This document shows positions 15,893 through 25,369 of a stretch of DNA of 34,847 nucleotides, piece after piece. The stretch is taken from the NCBI GenBank assembly GCA_029261235.1, contig JAJDBS010000096.1:1-34847 (forward strand). The letters run 5' to 3'. A program made the position numbers and the translations under genes. The notes beneath the pieces were generated by a model. It was given only the letters and a program-made list of their open reading frames with translations. It was not told where the DNA came from and did no database searches. The DNA is from Nitrospirales bacterium (GTDB lineage Bacteria > Nitrospirota > Nitrospiria > Nitrospirales > UBA8639). The stretch's first letter is position 1. Every line of letters begins with the position of its first letter.

Positions 15893-17449
15893 ATGGCACA
15901 GCTGGGGAAAGCGCTGATTAGCGTCTCTGATAAGACTGGGGTTGAAGCAATGGCCAAGGGGCTGATTGGTCTCGGGGCCGATATTCTTTCAACTGGCGGG
16001 ACGGCTAATATGCTTCATGATGCCGGGGTTGAAGTTACGGAAGTGGCTCAATATACGGGGTTTCCCGAAATTATGAATGGCCGGGTAAAAACGCTACATC
16101 CCAAAATTCACGGAGGACTCCTAGGGCGACGTTCAGTCGAGGCGCATATGCAACAAATGAAAGAACAGGGCATTGCCCCCATTGATGTGGTCGTGGTGAA
16201 TTTGTACCCCTTTGAGTCTACAACGGCCAAGCCTGGTTGTACATTTGAAGAAGCTATTGAAAATATTGATATTGGTGGACCTTCTATGTTGCGCTCGGCG
16301 GCAAAAAATCACGAAGACGTATTGGTGGTTGTCGATCCTCAGGATTATACGCGCGTTCTGGAGGCTTTGCAGTCCGGGACGGTGTCGTTGAGCTTGCGGC
16401 GGGAGTTGGCCAAAAAAGTGTTTTTCCATACCGCTCGGTACGACAGTCTGATTGCCAATTACCTCAATGACCAATTGGCTGAGTCAACCGAACAAAAATT
16501 TCCAACCATTCTTTCTTTGAATTATGACAAAGTTGATGACCTACGATATGGCGAAAACCCCCATCAAGCTGGTGCCGTGTACCAAGATCGCAACACCAAG
16601 GAGGCCTCCGTTTGTCAGGCCAAACAACTTCATGGCAAGGCCATGTCGTATAATAATTATCTCGATGCCAATTCTGCGTTAGAGCTAGCCAAAGAATTCG
16701 ATGAGACTGCTGTGGTTATCGTCAAACATAACAATCCATGCGGTGTCGCATTGGGAGATACGGCGGTCGATGCCTATGTGCGTGCACGAGAAACCGATCC
16801 GGTGTCGGCATTTGGTGGTGTCATAGCCTGTAACCGAGATGTGGATGTCGCTATGGCGAAAGAAGTGACGTCGACGTTTGTGGAAGTGCTCATTGCACCA
16901 TCCTTTACGGAAGAAGCGTTGGCCGAGCTGCAACGTAAGAAAGATTTACGGTTGCTTGCGGTGGGATCGTTAGAAACAGCGAAACGCGATAGCTTTGATA
17001 TGAAAAAAATTGTAGGTGGTGTTTTGGTGCAAGAGCGAGATTTGGGATCGTTAAAGGATTTGGGCGATTTAACTATTCCGTCTCAACGACAACCGACGAA
17101 TGAAGAATATCAGGCGTGTGATTTCGCGTGGAAAGTCTGTAAGCATGTGAAGTCCAATGCCATTGTGTTTGCGACCGCTCAGCAAACAGTGGGAATTGGC
17201 GCAGGGCAAATGAGTCGAGTCGATTCAGTGAAGTTGGCTCAAATGAAGGCCAATCTTCCGATTAAAGGTTGTGCAATGGCGTCGGATGCCTTCTTCCCGT
17301 TTCGTGACGGTATTGATGCGGCGGTGAGCGCTGGTATCACCGCTGTGATTCAGCCAGGCGGGTCAATCCGAGACAACGAAATCATTCAAGCGGTTGATGA
17401 ACAACAAGTGGCGATGATCATGACGGGTATGCGACATTTTCGGCATTAA
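15893..17449 (+). CDS. purH: Bifunctional AICAR formyltransferase / IMP cyclohydrolase
   Basis: 518 residues, the usual length. PurH carries out the last two steps of purine synthesis: formylation of AICAR with 10-formyl-tetrahydrofolate and ring closure to IMP. The N-terminal MGS-like cyclohydrolase domain (about 1-200) begins ALISVSDKTGVEAMAKGL and has GGTANMLHDAG and NGRVKTLHPKIHGG. The formyltransferase part has LRYGENPHQAGAVYQD, KHNNPCGVALG, DPVSAFGGVIACNRDVD and ends with SDAFFPFRDGIDAA and the family-typical final MTGMRHFRH. ATG 15893 follows GGGG. purD starts 74 bases after the stop, a common pairing. Confidence 0.97.
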   Translation: MAQLGKALISVSDKTGVEAMAKGLIGLGADILSTGGTANMLHDAGVEVTEVAQYTGFPEIMNGRVKTLHPKIHGGLLGRRSVEAHMQQMKEQGIAPIDVVVVNLYPFESTTAKPGCTFEEAIENIDIGGPSMLRSAAKNHEDVLVVVDPQDYTRVLEALQSGTVSLSLRRELAKKVFFHTARYDSLIANYLNDQLAESTEQKFPTILSLNYDKVDDLRYGENPHQAGAVYQDRNTKEASVCQAKQLHGKAMSYNNYLDANSALELAKEFDETAVVIVKHNNPCGVALGDTAVDAYVRARETDPVSAFGGVIACNRDVDVAMAKEVTSTFVEVLIAPSFTEEALAELQRKKDLRLLAVGSLETAKRDSFDMKKIVGGVLVQERDLGSLKDLGDLTIPSQRQPTNEEYQACDFAWKVCKHVKSNAIVFATAQQTVGIGAGQMSRVDSVKLAQMKANLPIKGCAMASDAFFPFRDGIDAAVSAGITAVIQPGGSIRDNEIIQAVDEQQVAMIMTGMRHFRH

Positions 17450-17523
17450 GAAATATCGCAACCACGTGGCTTGAGACCAATCAGTCTGACACAATTCATG
17501 CCTTTCATTTCTTCTAGAAGACC

Positions 17524-18804
17524 ATGAAACTTTTTGTTATTGGCAATGGTGGGCGCGAGCATGCGCTCGTGTGGAAACTTGCACAATCACCACGCGTGTC
17601 AAAAATTTATTGTGCGCCGGGTAATGCTGGAATTGCGCAGTTGGCCGAATGTGTCCCTCTTAAGGTTGATGACTTACCTGGTCTTCAAGCGTTTGCCAAA
17701 GCCCAAGGTATTGATTTAACAATTGTCGGGCCTGAATTGCCTTTGTCATTGGGAATCGCCGACGAATTTCGAAAAGCCAAATTGCGGATTTTTGGTCCTA
17801 CACGCAATGCCGCACGGATTGAGTCCAGTAAATCCTTCGCAAAAGAACTCATGGTGCGTGAAGGTATTCCTACGGCAGCCTCCCGTACATTCGACTCGAT
17901 GGATCATGCGTTCATGTGGTTGGAATCATGTGATATGCCGGTTGTCGTGAAGGCAGATGGCTTGGCCCAAGGAAAAGGGGTCATTATCTGTGCAACAAAA
18001 GTCGAAGCCCAAGAAGCGGTCAAGAGTATGCTAAGCGACCAGCAATTTGGGGAAGCCGGCGCAAAGGTGGTTCTGGAAGAATTTCTGGAAGGCGATGAAC
18101 TCACTGTCATGGCCTTTACTGATGGACGGACAGTCATTCCCATGATTCCGGCACAAGATCACAAGCGAATTGGTGAAGGAGACACTGGACCGAACACTGG
18201 AGGCATGGGAGCCTACGCACCGGCTCCGCTCGCCACACCAGAACTTCAGAAACGTATACTAGAGGAAGTCTTATATCCTGCCATCAGGGGTTTGTCACGA
18301 GCAGGAAGCCCGTTTTATGGAGTGCTCTATGCAGGTCTCATGATCAAAAACGGCAAGCCGTATACACTCGAATTTAATGCCCGGTTTGGCGACCCTGAAA
18401 CGCAAGTCGTCTTGCCGCTCTTACAGACAGACCTCTTGGATGTTATTGAAGCCGTGGTCGAACATCGTTTAGATCAAATCCACGTGGCTTGGCAGGATCA
18501 GGCTGCGGTTTGTGTGGTACTCACATCTGAGGGCTATCCGGGTTCATATCCAATAGGGTTGCCGATCACAGGTTTGCCAGAGAAATCTACAGAATCAGTC
18601 GTCGTTTTTCATGCAGGAACGACGGAATCGAGTGGGGCTGTTCTGACGAATGGGGGAAGAGTGTTGGGTGTGACTGCACTAGCCGATACCATACGAAAGG
18701 CCCAACAGCATGCTTACGCCTCCTTAGCACCTATCAAATTTGAAGGTTGCTATTTCCGTTCTGATGTTGCCAAAAGAGCGCTCTCTGACCTATCCAAAAA
18801 TTGA
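17524..18804 (+). CDS. purD: Phosphoribosylamine-glycine ligase
   Basis: 426 residues, full length. PurD joins glycine to phosphoribosylamine with ATP, the second step of purine synthesis. Visible are the start KLFVIGNGGREHALVWKLA, the ATP-grasp elements VVKADGLAQGKGVIIC and LEEFLEGDELTVMAFTDG, AQDHKRIGEGDTGPNTGGMG, and LEFNARFGDPETQ. It follows purH by 74 bases and precedes the tsaC-type gene by 56, so all three may share a transcript. Confidence 0.97.
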   Translation: MKLFVIGNGGREHALVWKLAQSPRVSKIYCAPGNAGIAQLAECVPLKVDDLPGLQAFAKAQGIDLTIVGPELPLSLGIADEFRKAKLRIFGPTRNAARIESSKSFAKELMVREGIPTAASRTFDSMDHAFMWLESCDMPVVVKADGLAQGKGVIICATKVEAQEAVKSMLSDQQFGEAGAKVVLEEFLEGDELTVMAFTDGRTVIPMIPAQDHKRIGEGDTGPNTGGMGAYAPAPLATPELQKRILEEVLYPAIRGLSRAGSPFYGVLYAGLMIKNGKPYTLEFNARFGDPETQVVLPLLQTDLLDVIEAVVEHRLDQIHVAWQDQAAVCVVLTSEGYPGSYPIGLPITGLPEKSTESVVVFHAGTTESSGAVLTNGGRVLGVTALADTIRKAQQHAYASLAPIKFEGCYFRSDVAKRALSDLSKN

Positions 18805-18860
18805 CAAGAGCGTAGTTAGTTGGCATCCTTATCAGTGTAACGTACGAATACCTTATCCAG

Positions 18861-19484
18861 ATGGCTAAAATTCTCCCCTTCAGCAATCCCCCTTCCCCAG
18901 AGGTACTTAAAGAGGCTATCGCATGTCTTCAAGATGGCGGAGTGGTCGCTATTCCGACCGATAGTTTTTATGCGTTAGCCGTTGGCGCTTTTAATCCTGG
19001 TGCATTAAGGCGTGTTCAGGCGATCAAAGGGCAACGTGACCACAACCCTTTTCCCGTGTTAGTCAGCGACCCTGAAGACTTGGACCAAGTTGTCGCCGAG
19101 GTTCCCCCAATTGCTGAAAAACTTATGCAGCAATTTTGGCCGGGACTACTCACTCTTGTGCTCAAAGCCAAGCCATATGTGTTGCCCGTGTTAAAGAATC
19201 AATCGGGTAACATCGGGGTACGCCAACCTAACAATCCACAAATCTGCAAGCTCTTAGCGCAGACAGGCCCATTAACCGGAACCAGTGCCAATCATGCTGG
19301 AAATTCTCCTGCACAGTCAGCCGAAGTCGTGCTACAGCTACTAGGCGCTGAAATCGATCTCATCTTGGATGGTGGCGAAACACCGGGGGGTGAACCCTCT
19401 ACGGTGATCGAGGTCGAACCAGAACTGCGTATTCTACGCCAAGGGGCGATCTCTCAAGAAGCTCTCGAGAAATTTTTTCAGTAG
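18861..19484 (+). CDS. tsaC: L-threonylcarbamoyladenylate synthase (YrdC/Sua5 family)
   Basis: 207 residues, single-domain TsaC-like length (Sua5 forms are longer). The enzyme makes threonylcarbamoyl-AMP from threonine, bicarbonate and ATP for the t6A modification of ANN-decoding tRNAs. The sequence shows GGVVAIPTDSFYALAVGAF, IKGQRDHNPFPVLV, FWPGLLTLVLKA, and the substrate motif TGTSANHAGNSPA followed by GEPSTVIEV. It is the last + strand gene before a convergent gene. The symbol follows the single-domain form; tsaC2/sua5-like naming is possible. Confidence 0.92.
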   Translation: MAKILPFSNPPSPEVLKEAIACLQDGGVVAIPTDSFYALAVGAFNPGALRRVQAIKGQRDHNPFPVLVSDPEDLDQVVAEVPPIAEKLMQQFWPGLLTLVLKAKPYVLPVLKNQSGNIGVRQPNNPQICKLLAQTGPLTGTSANHAGNSPAQSAEVVLQLLGAEIDLILDGGETPGGEPSTVIEVEPELRILRQGAISQEALEKFFQ

Positions 19485-19504
19485 GCCTACCAATTTGACA
19501 GGAA

Positions 19505-19526
19505 GATTGGATTTCATTTTCCAATC
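19505..19526. terminator. Stem-loop between convergent tsaC and the reductase gene
   Basis: GATTGGA (19505-19511) pairs with TCCAATC (19520-19526) around an eight-base loop, in the 50-base gap between two converging genes. Position suggests a shared terminator; the loop and flanks are T-rich but no clean T-tail follows. Confidence 0.4.
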
Positions 19527-19534
19527 CGACTGCT

Positions 19535-20395
19535 TTATGCTTCCTTCTGCATTTTTTTTACAGCTTTTTTGGCTTCATCGAGAGAGAGTAGGGGAGTTGC
19601 GAGAAGTTGTTGGGCTGTAGACAAGTCGAGTGTGAGATTTTGTGGACGGACCAACCCTGATTCTTCAATCGTTCCTTTTTTAATATTTGGCGTTGGTAAG
19701 ACGTCAAAGTGCTGCAATAACTTCATTCCTAAATCCCACCGATTGAGGCTTTCAGGGCCGCCCACATTCAGGATTCCCGCATAATCGTCTTGTGCCAATT
19801 CCAATAGCACTTCGGCGAGGTTTTCTACCCAGATCGGGCAGCGAAATTCATCAGTGAACAGATTGTACGGTTCTTCGGTTTTGGTTGTCTGAATCAACTG
19901 CTTGGTTTGACGGTCTGGGATTCGAAGATCGTAGAGTAATGATGTGCGCACAATTGTGGCTTTGGTGTGGAGCGAACGAACCAGGTCTTCGGCTTGAAAT
20001 TTGGCCGTGCCGTAAGGATTAATAGGATTCATTTCGCTGCCTTCATGATAGGGCGCTGTCATTCCATCAAAAACTTGATCCGTTGAAAGGTGAATGAATC
20101 GGATGCCTCGTTCGGCGGCTTGCGCGGCGAGGAGAGCTGCGGCAGGGGCGATAGCTGAAAGGTTTTCACCTTGATCCGAACAGGCGGTATGGATGATGAT
20201 CTCTGGTTTGACTCGGTCTAGGAGAATTCTGACTTCCTGGGGTTGTTGAAGGTCGCAGACATGGAACGAAACGTCTGGGATAGACGTCGCAGCTGTACGA
20301 TGCAATGTGCCGGTTGCGGAAAAATTGGCAGCTTGGTGCAAGAGATGGCTTCCTAAAAACCCTGCACCGCCTGTGACGAGGAGTCGTGGTTTCAT
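19535..20395 (-). CDS. SDR-family NAD(P)-dependent reductase, RmlD-like
   Basis: 286 residues from ATG 20395, which has AGGA a few bases upstream and puts the Rossmann strand at the very start (MKPRLLVTGGAGFLGSHLL). A longer frame from 20422 lacks a ribosome site. The extended short-chain dehydrogenase pattern is clear: TGGAGFLGSH for the nucleotide, LSTDQVFDG as in dTDP-4-dehydrorhamnose reductases, and the catalytic YGTAK. The C-terminal LNVGGPESLNRWDLG also fits the RmlD superfamily. The substrate is probably a nucleotide-sugar, but no rhamnose or polysaccharide genes are adjacent, so specificity is open. It is transcribed divergently from the threonine aldolase gene. Confidence 0.85.
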   Translation of the reverse strand: MKPRLLVTGGAGFLGSHLLHQAANFSATGTLHRTAATSIPDVSFHVCDLQQPQEVRILLDRVKPEIIIHTACSDQGENLSAIAPAAALLAAQAAERGIRFIHLSTDQVFDGMTAPYHEGSEMNPINPYGTAKFQAEDLVRSLHTKATIVRTSLLYDLRIPDRQTKQLIQTTKTEEPYNLFTDEFRCPIWVENLAEVLLELAQDDYAGILNVGGPESLNRWDLGMKLLQHFDVLPTPNIKKGTIEESGLVRPQNLTLDLSTAQQLLATPLLSLDEAKKAVKKMQKEA

Positions 20396-20500
20396 AATCC
20401 TGTATTGTAGAGCATGAATCAAGGAAAATCTTGTGCGAAGAGAATCGGTTGAATAGAATGGTCACCGAAGAGCACGGGTATTCTTTTTGGGAGATCATGA

Positions 20501-21538
20501 ATGACTATGATTGATTTGCGGAGTGATACGGTGACGAAGCCCACGGCTGCTATGAGGGAGGCCATGGCCTCTGCTGATGTGGGTGATGATGTGTATGGCG
20601 AGGATCCCACCGTGAACCGTTTAGAAGCGATGGCCGCAGAGTTATTAGGAAAAGAGACTGGTTTATTCGTGCCGACGGGCGTGATGGGGAACCAGTTAGC
20701 GATTCGACTGCATACCCAACCTGGGGATGAAGTGATTATCGAAGGTTCTGCACATATTCTTCGTTATGAAGGCGGGTCGGCTTCGTCTATGTCTGGGGTG
20801 CAATTGTGTCCGGTGCCTGGGGCACGTGGGCTATTATCTCTGGAAGGTGTGGAAATGGCTATTCGACGGCCTGATTTACATACGCCCTCAACAACACTCT
20901 TGTGTTTGGAGCAGACGCATAACGTTGGTGGTGGTTCGGTCTATCCGCTGACGACCATTCATCAACTGACCGACTTGGCACGAAGGCATGGTCTCGCTTT
21001 GCATTTGGATGGTGCTCGATTATTTAATGCCTCGGCGAAAACCGGAGTCGCGGTGGCAGAGTATGCAGAGGCTTTTGATACGGTGTCCTTTTGTTTATCA
21101 AAAGGGTTGGGTGCGCCAGTTGGTTCAATCGTCGTGTCTGATCACGTGCGTATTCAGAAGCTTCGCCGGTTACGCAAAGTGTTTGGTGGTGGTATGCGGC
21201 AAGTAGGAATTTTAGCGGCTGCCGGCATCTATGCGCTGGAGAATCATGTGTCACGCTTGGTCGACGATCATGCGAATGCACGACTTCTGGCTCAGAGACT
21301 GCGAGAGATTCCTGGAGTTGTGGTTGATGTGGATTCGGTCGAAACGAATATGGTGATGTTTCAGGTTCCTCAATCATCCAAGTCTACTGAGCAAATACTT
21401 GGAGATTGCCGTGAATCAAGTGTCTTACTCAATGCCGTTGGTGATCGGTCCTTCCGTGTGGTGACTCATCTAGATGTCAATAATCAAGATATGGAGGCTG
21501 CGGGGAAGGTGTTCACGCAGGTATTCGCGAGCGCGTAA
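20501..21538 (+). CDS. ltaE: Low-specificity L-threonine aldolase
   Basis: 345 residues. A PLP enzyme of fold type I that cleaves threonine or allo-threonine to glycine and acetaldehyde. It begins with the family signature [20 protein letters not shown] and has [51 protein letters not shown] and the PLP lysine Lys201 in [14 protein letters not shown], then [17 protein letters not shown] precedes ATG 20501; a second ATG two codons later is possible. Divergent from the RmlD-like gene. Confidence 0.95.
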   Translation: MTMIDLRSDTVTKPTAAMREAMASADVGDDVYGEDPTVNRLEAMAAELLGKETGLFVPTGVMGNQLAIRLHTQPGDEVIIEGSAHILRYEGGSASSMSGVQLCPVPGARGLLSLEGVEMAIRRPDLHTPSTTLLCLEQTHNVGGGSVYPLTTIHQLTDLARRHGLALHLDGARLFNASAKTGVAVAEYAEAFDTVSFCLSKGLGAPVGSIVVSDHVRIQKLRRLRKVFGGGMRQVGILAAAGIYALENHVSRLVDDHANARLLAQRLREIPGVVVDVDSVETNMVMFQVPQSSKSTEQILGDCRESSVLLNAVGDRSFRVVTHLDVNNQDMEAAGKVFTQVFASA

Positions 21539-21621
21539 ATAACTGACGGTGTTGGAGATTGTTGACAGGGCCAGATGTCCTTCTTACAATTTTCAGTCTA
21601 TCTATTGAAAGTGGAGGTGCT

Positions 21622-21867
21622 ATGAATTCGTTTCCAGCCGTGTCGTTTCAGCAGATTTCTCAGATATTGGAATTGATTGATGAATTAGAAATATCGCGTG
21701 AGGCAGTAGAAATTCCGCTCTCACCTGAGAGTCCAGGTGTCGTCCGGCGTTTGGCTAATAGGAAAATTGAAATTGTGGTGGATGCGGACGTACCATTTGA
21801 GGAATGGTTGCCAACGGTGTCTCAGAATGTTCAAGCATTGGTGGCAGAAGAGTCATCCTCTGACTAA
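21622..21867 (+). CDS. Small unrecognised protein, 81 residues
   Basis: I place the start at ATG 21622, which has GGAGG five bases upstream; a frame from 21559 would add 21 residues without a ribosome site. The product is soluble and acidic, with an amphipathic helix (ISQILELIDELEISREAVE) and a strand-like IEIVVDADVPFEEWL. It follows the threonine aldolase gene by 83 bases. No family recognised. Confidence 0.6.
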   Translation: MNSFPAVSFQQISQILELIDELEISREAVEIPLSPESPGVVRRLANRKIEIVVDADVPFEEWLPTVSQNVQALVAEESSSD

Positions 21868-21908
21868 ACGATGCCGTGAATAGGCAATGCTCAGAGATAA
21901 GATAATTG

Positions 21909-22115
21909 ATGGCGGTACGCGATCGAGAATGGCCAGGATACACAATTTGGTATTGTTGCCAAGACTGTGGCCGTTTATGGACGTATCAGGGGCTTGATGT
22001 CGTGGCCTTAGACGTAAGTTCCTCGTTAGGCCCGGCGCGCGTGGGGCAAGGTGTTTCACCGCGCATGTGTGCGATTTGCGAGGGTCAGTGCGATGCTCCG
22101 GCGGCGGAGATCTGA
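21909..22115 (+). CDS. Small cysteine-rich protein, probable zinc ribbon
   Basis: 68 residues from ATG 21909 (a TTG one codon earlier is also in frame). It contains WYCCQDCGRLW and, 30 residues on, CAICEGQC: paired CxxC motifs as expected for one zinc-binding site. The ribosome site is weak (GAGATAAG). It follows the 81-residue gene by 41 bases on the same strand. Function unknown; a spurious frame is possible but the spaced cysteines argue for a real protein. Confidence 0.5.
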   Translation: MAVRDREWPGYTIWYCCQDCGRLWTYQGLDVVALDVSSSLGPARVGQGVSPRMCAICEGQCDAPAAEI

Positions 22116-22180
22116 TCCACGGTGTTCAGTGTGAAGAAGCCTAGATTGAAAGTTTCCAACGGAAACATTTTTCAGATCTG

Positions 22181-22618
22181 TTACTCGCCCAGGGCCACTG
22201 GTTCACCCTTCATGTCAGTTTCCCCTTCAACACCCTTAGATTTTTCCACAGTCCATTCCTGGGAAGTAATCTTTAAGACGTGCCCTTTTAGGGTATAAAA
22301 TTCGCCTTCCGGAATCTCTACCTGGTTATTATCTCCGACAGTGATGGTGAGAATGCGTTTCGCGTTACTCGTCAGCGTGAGCATCAGCCCTTTTTCTGAG
22401 CGTAGCAAGTGGTAGGCGCCTTGTTCATTGATGACGAGAGAGTTAGCTTCGACTTTGGCATGAAGCTTCCCACCTGAGTCAAAAACGGCGAAGTTCAAGC
22501 GGACCGGGACGCCACCAGTTTTCCGAAGCTCCAGCTCAAGTTGAGGGAGTCCTTCTATTTCCACCGTTCCGTTGGAATTACGATACCAATGTGGTCCGAC
22601 TTTCACATCTATGCCCAC
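22181..22618 (-). CDS. Small beta-rich protein with GTG start
   Basis: I assign a GTG start at 22618 because AGGAGGAGG lies four bases upstream on the - strand. The open frame extends back to 22957, but that part overlaps the ComM-type gene in another frame and looks non-protein. The 145-residue product begins MGIDVKVGPHWYRNSNGTVE and is rich in alternating strands: LNFAVFDSGGKLHAKVEAN, LVINEQGAYHLL, ILTITVGDNNQVEIPEGEF. A similar arrangement (an LNF-VFD-GGKL stretch followed by SLVINE-G) occurs near the C-terminus of some HNH-nuclease-linked bacterial proteins; no nuclease motif is present here. It lies 154 bases downstream of the ComM-type gene on the same strand. Confidence 0.6.
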   Translation of the reverse strand: MGIDVKVGPHWYRNSNGTVEIEGLPQLELELRKTGGVPVRLNFAVFDSGGKLHAKVEANSLVINEQGAYHLLRSEKGLMLTLTSNAKRILTITVGDNNQVEIPEGEFYTLKGHVLKITSQEWTVEKSKGVEGETDMKGEPVALGE

Positions 22619-22772
22619 GATGCCTCCTCCTGATAACAACGATAATGAACTTTCGATAAAATAGGGTCGTATTGTACTGAGCGGATGTGGCTGCTGGCTA
22701 GAGGAAATATTCTGGTGAGGCGTCAAGTCTGTACGTCCAGCGGTAAAATCTAAAGGATTTGATGGCAAATTC

Positions 22773-24299
22773 TTACGATAACAGTGGACGATCCAAGGTT
22801 CGATATTGAATAGCTTCTGCAACATGAAGCGGCTGAATAGCTTCTGATTCTGCCAAGTCCGCAATGGTGCGGGAAACTCGAAGAATCCGTCCATAGGCCC
22901 GTGCTGATAGTCCCAACCGTGTAACGGCTTGATCCAATAGAGCTTTTCCTTCGTCATCCAATGGGCAATACTTCTTCACAAGGCGTGGCTTCAGTTGCGC
23001 ATTATTGAGGATTTTCTCGTGAGAGTAGCGTGTGATCTGTTGTTGGCGAGCATTGACGACGCGCTCACGAATATGAGTAGAGCATTCGCCAGGCGTTGTT
23101 CCCGATAATTCTTTGACGGGGACCGCTGGCACTTCAATATGAATGTCGAGTCGATCCAACAGTGGTCCAGAGAGGCGGCTGCGATATCGACGAATTTGGT
23201 TCGGCGAACAGACGCATTCATGCGTAGGGTCTCCGTAATAGCCACAAGGACACGGGTTCATCGCCAACACCAGCATGAGCTTCGCTGGATAGGTCAAACT
23301 CGCTTGCACACGGGTCAGCGTGACGGTGCCGTTTTCCAATGGTTGGCGCAAGCTATCCAGCAGGACGCGCTTAAATTCTAACGCTTCGTCCAGAAATAGG
23401 ATGCCGTGATGTGCGAGAGACACTTCGCCTGGGCGAGGGATGGCCCCTCCACCAACCAACCCAGCTTCAGAAATCGTATGGTGCGGGGCACGAAAGGGCC
23501 GAGCATCGAGGAGGTGTGAGGTGGTTGCCAAGCTTCCAGCGACGCTATGAACCTGACTGGCTTCTAGGCATTCCTGGAAACTCATTGGAGGCAGAATACC
23601 CGTGAGTCGTTGGGCTAACATCGTCTTTCCGGACCCAGGGGGTCCGACCATTAAGAGATTGTGTCCCCCAGCAGCAGCGACTTCCAGGGCGCGCTTGGCT
23701 TGGAACTGGCCAACCACATCGGAAAAATTTTCATCAATTGTTGGGGGTTCGGTTTGAAAGGTTGTGAGTGCAGCTTGTTCTGGAGCTAACGTGAGAGAGC
23801 CCTGAAGAAATTCCACGACCTGCGGGAGCGTATGGACACCATAAATCGTGGCATGGTTGACCACGCTGGCTTGTGATGCATTGTCTTGCGGAAGAATGAG
23901 TGCCTGTGGAGCATGTGTCGCGATAGCCATGGAAAGCGCTCCAGGTACTTCCTTAATTCGCCCATCTAGCGCCAATTCTCCGACAAATAAGTAAGGCGAC
24001 ACGCATTCTTGGGTGAGTATGCCTTCGGCGACCAAGATGCCAATGGCAATGCCGAGTTCAAGGCCTGCACCTTCTTTTTTGATGCCGGCGGGTGCCAAAT
24101 TGACAGTGATTTTTTTTGATGGAATCCGAAACCCGGTGTTCTTGAGGGCTGACCGAACTCGATCTCGACTTTCTCGTACAGTCGCATCAGGTAATCCAAC
24201 GATGGAAAACTGCGGCAGTCCACCGCCCATATCGACTTCTATTTCAATAGGGTTTGCTTCTAACCCGACTAATCCTAAGCTATGAACCTTCGCTAACAT
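22773..24299 (-). CDS. comM: YifB/ComM family AAA+ ATPase (Mg-chelatase-like)
   Basis: 508 residues from ATG 24299; a TTG two codons earlier (24305) is an alternative. ComM is a hexameric helicase that promotes branch migration during natural transformation. The N-terminal domain (about 1-180) begins AKVHSLGLVGLEANPIEIEV with FSIVGLPDATVRESRDRV and KKITVNLAPAGIKKEG; the ATPase core has Walker A VGPPGSGKTMLAQRL, HHTISEAGLVGGG, the Walker B FLDEALEF, and PCPCGYYGD. A C-terminal helical domain follows with LSARAYGRILRVSRTIADL. It pairs functionally with comEC at the left edge of the window. Confidence 0.93.
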   Translation of the reverse strand: MLAKVHSLGLVGLEANPIEIEVDMGGGLPQFSIVGLPDATVRESRDRVRSALKNTGFRIPSKKITVNLAPAGIKKEGAGLELGIAIGILVAEGILTQECVSPYLFVGELALDGRIKEVPGALSMAIATHAPQALILPQDNASQASVVNHATIYGVHTLPQVVEFLQGSLTLAPEQAALTTFQTEPPTIDENFSDVVGQFQAKRALEVAAAGGHNLLMVGPPGSGKTMLAQRLTGILPPMSFQECLEASQVHSVAGSLATTSHLLDARPFRAPHHTISEAGLVGGGAIPRPGEVSLAHHGILFLDEALEFKRVLLDSLRQPLENGTVTLTRVQASLTYPAKLMLVLAMNPCPCGYYGDPTHECVCSPNQIRRYRSRLSGPLLDRLDIHIEVPAVPVKELSGTTPGECSTHIRERVVNARQQQITRYSHEKILNNAQLKPRLVKKYCPLDDEGKALLDQAVTRLGLSARAYGRILRVSRTIADLAESEAIQPLHVAEAIQYRTLDRPLLS

Positions 24300-24420
24300 T
24301 CTCAAGCGATCCTATCGATTTCAGTAATTTTTTTGTCTGTCGGTCGGCTGAAGTATAGGCAGATCTTAGAGAGGGCCACAATGTGGCAAATGCCATGTAG
24401 GGAGAGGTGAGGTCAGAAGA

Positions 24421-24876
24421 CTACTCATTTTGAGAGGGTTTAGGGTTTTTCTGAATTCGAATAATCCAAGCAGCCAGGCCGGGAGCAAAGAGCAGACACA
24501 TCAGTCCAAAACTGTCTTGCAAGAGTAATCGACCAACATTTTCAATAAAAAGTTTCCAGTATCAATCTTGAACAAAAGTCATGTCGGGTTTTTTCTTGGT
24601 TAATTCTGGATAGAAATTCATCACTAGTGGATGAAAAATAATGCTTAATAGAGAGGGGATGGTTAGCCAGCCTAGGAGAAATATTCCTATCAGGGTGATT
24701 GCCACATGTAACCATTCTTCTGGTTGAAGCTGAATGATGAGTGGAGAATTGATGCATTCTGGGAAGAGCCAAGTGGCTAAGTCATTGGCCTTATACAAGG
24801 CCAAACTGGCGAAACCTAAGGTTGTGAGAGAAGGAAGCAAAGGATAAAAATGTATGAAGCGGAAGGTAAGGGCCAT
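24421..24876 (-). pseudogene. Membrane protein interrupted by an in-frame stop
   Basis: From ATG 24876 the frame reads 104 residues with two or three membrane segments (LTTLGFASLALYKANDLA, HVAITLIGIFLLGWLTIPSL) and stops at TGA 24562-24564 after DMTFVQD. The same frame then stays open for 46 more codons, YWKLFIENVGRLLLQDSFGL and a further hydrophobic run, to TAG 24421-24423. A single base change (TGG to TGA) would explain this. AAGGAGG sits only one base before the ATG, poorly spaced. It overlaps the gene upstream by 61 bases. Family unknown. Confidence 0.5.
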
Positions 24877-25022
24877 ACCTCCTTCTTAGAGAAGTCATAA
24901 AGACTCTCAGCAAAGGACGGAGCTAATTTTGTAAGAATCTCGATGAATAACCTTAACCCGTCAATATAATTAAAAATGGAAAACAGAATGAGCATGGCAT
25001 GGAGTAGTTGCCGTTGCGTCAT
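24816..25022 (-). CDS. Small membrane protein, 68 residues
   Basis: The ATG at 25022 overlaps the TGA of the upstream frame (ATGA), so translation is probably coupled. The product MTQRQLLHAMLILFSIFNY and onward has one or two membrane segments, with SYIFILCFLLSQP at its end. It overlaps the next frame at 24876 by 61 bases, which could mean either true overlap or a frameshift in a once-single gene. Unrecognised. Confidence 0.4.
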   Translation of the reverse strand: MTQRQLLHAMLILFSIFNYIDGLRLFIEILTKLAPSFAESLYDFSKKEVWPLPSASYIFILCFLLSQP

Positions 25023-25300
25023 GAGGTGGATGTTTCTGTTTTCCGGGAGCTCCAGCGTTCTTGTAGGGAGGTCGTCCATCTTGCTAGCGGTTGAGGAAAG
25101 AAGGTTAGGCAAAGAAACATGGTTAATCGCGGTACATGGTTGAGTGTGAAGATCGTTATGGAAAACCATATGTCCTCTTCGGTCATTCCGATTTCATTCC
25201 GTCTTGGCGTATACCAAAGAGAAAGCAGACTGTCTAAAAGGGAAAATAGAAGTGCAATGGCATGAATCAGGAAAAGAAATCCAATCGTAAATATTCCCAT
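25019..25300 (-). CDS. Small membrane protein, 93 residues
   Basis: Begins MGIFTIGFLFLIHAIALLFS, a membrane segment rather than a cleavable signal, then a polar stretch TPRRNEIGMTEEDIW, a second hydrophobic segment FSITIFTLNH ... LTMFLCLTFF, and a charged Ser/Arg-rich tail. Coupled by ATGA to the following frame. Unrecognised; part of a row of four short membrane-type frames on the - strand. Confidence 0.45.
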   Translation of the reverse strand: MGIFTIGFLFLIHAIALLFSLLDSLLSLWYTPRRNEIGMTEEDIWFSITIFTLNHVPRLTMFLCLTFFPQPLARWTTSLQERWSSRKTETSTS

Positions 25301-25369
25301 TGCGGGCCATCTAGAGAGCTCGGAGTCTCGTATCGATTTTTCAGTGTTTGATGAAGAAACATTAAGAAT

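Noticed and set aside
22619..22957. N-terminal extension of the small beta-rich protein
   Set aside because: Overlaps the conserved ComM-type gene in another frame and the composition is not protein-like; a GTG with a strong ribosome site lies downstream.
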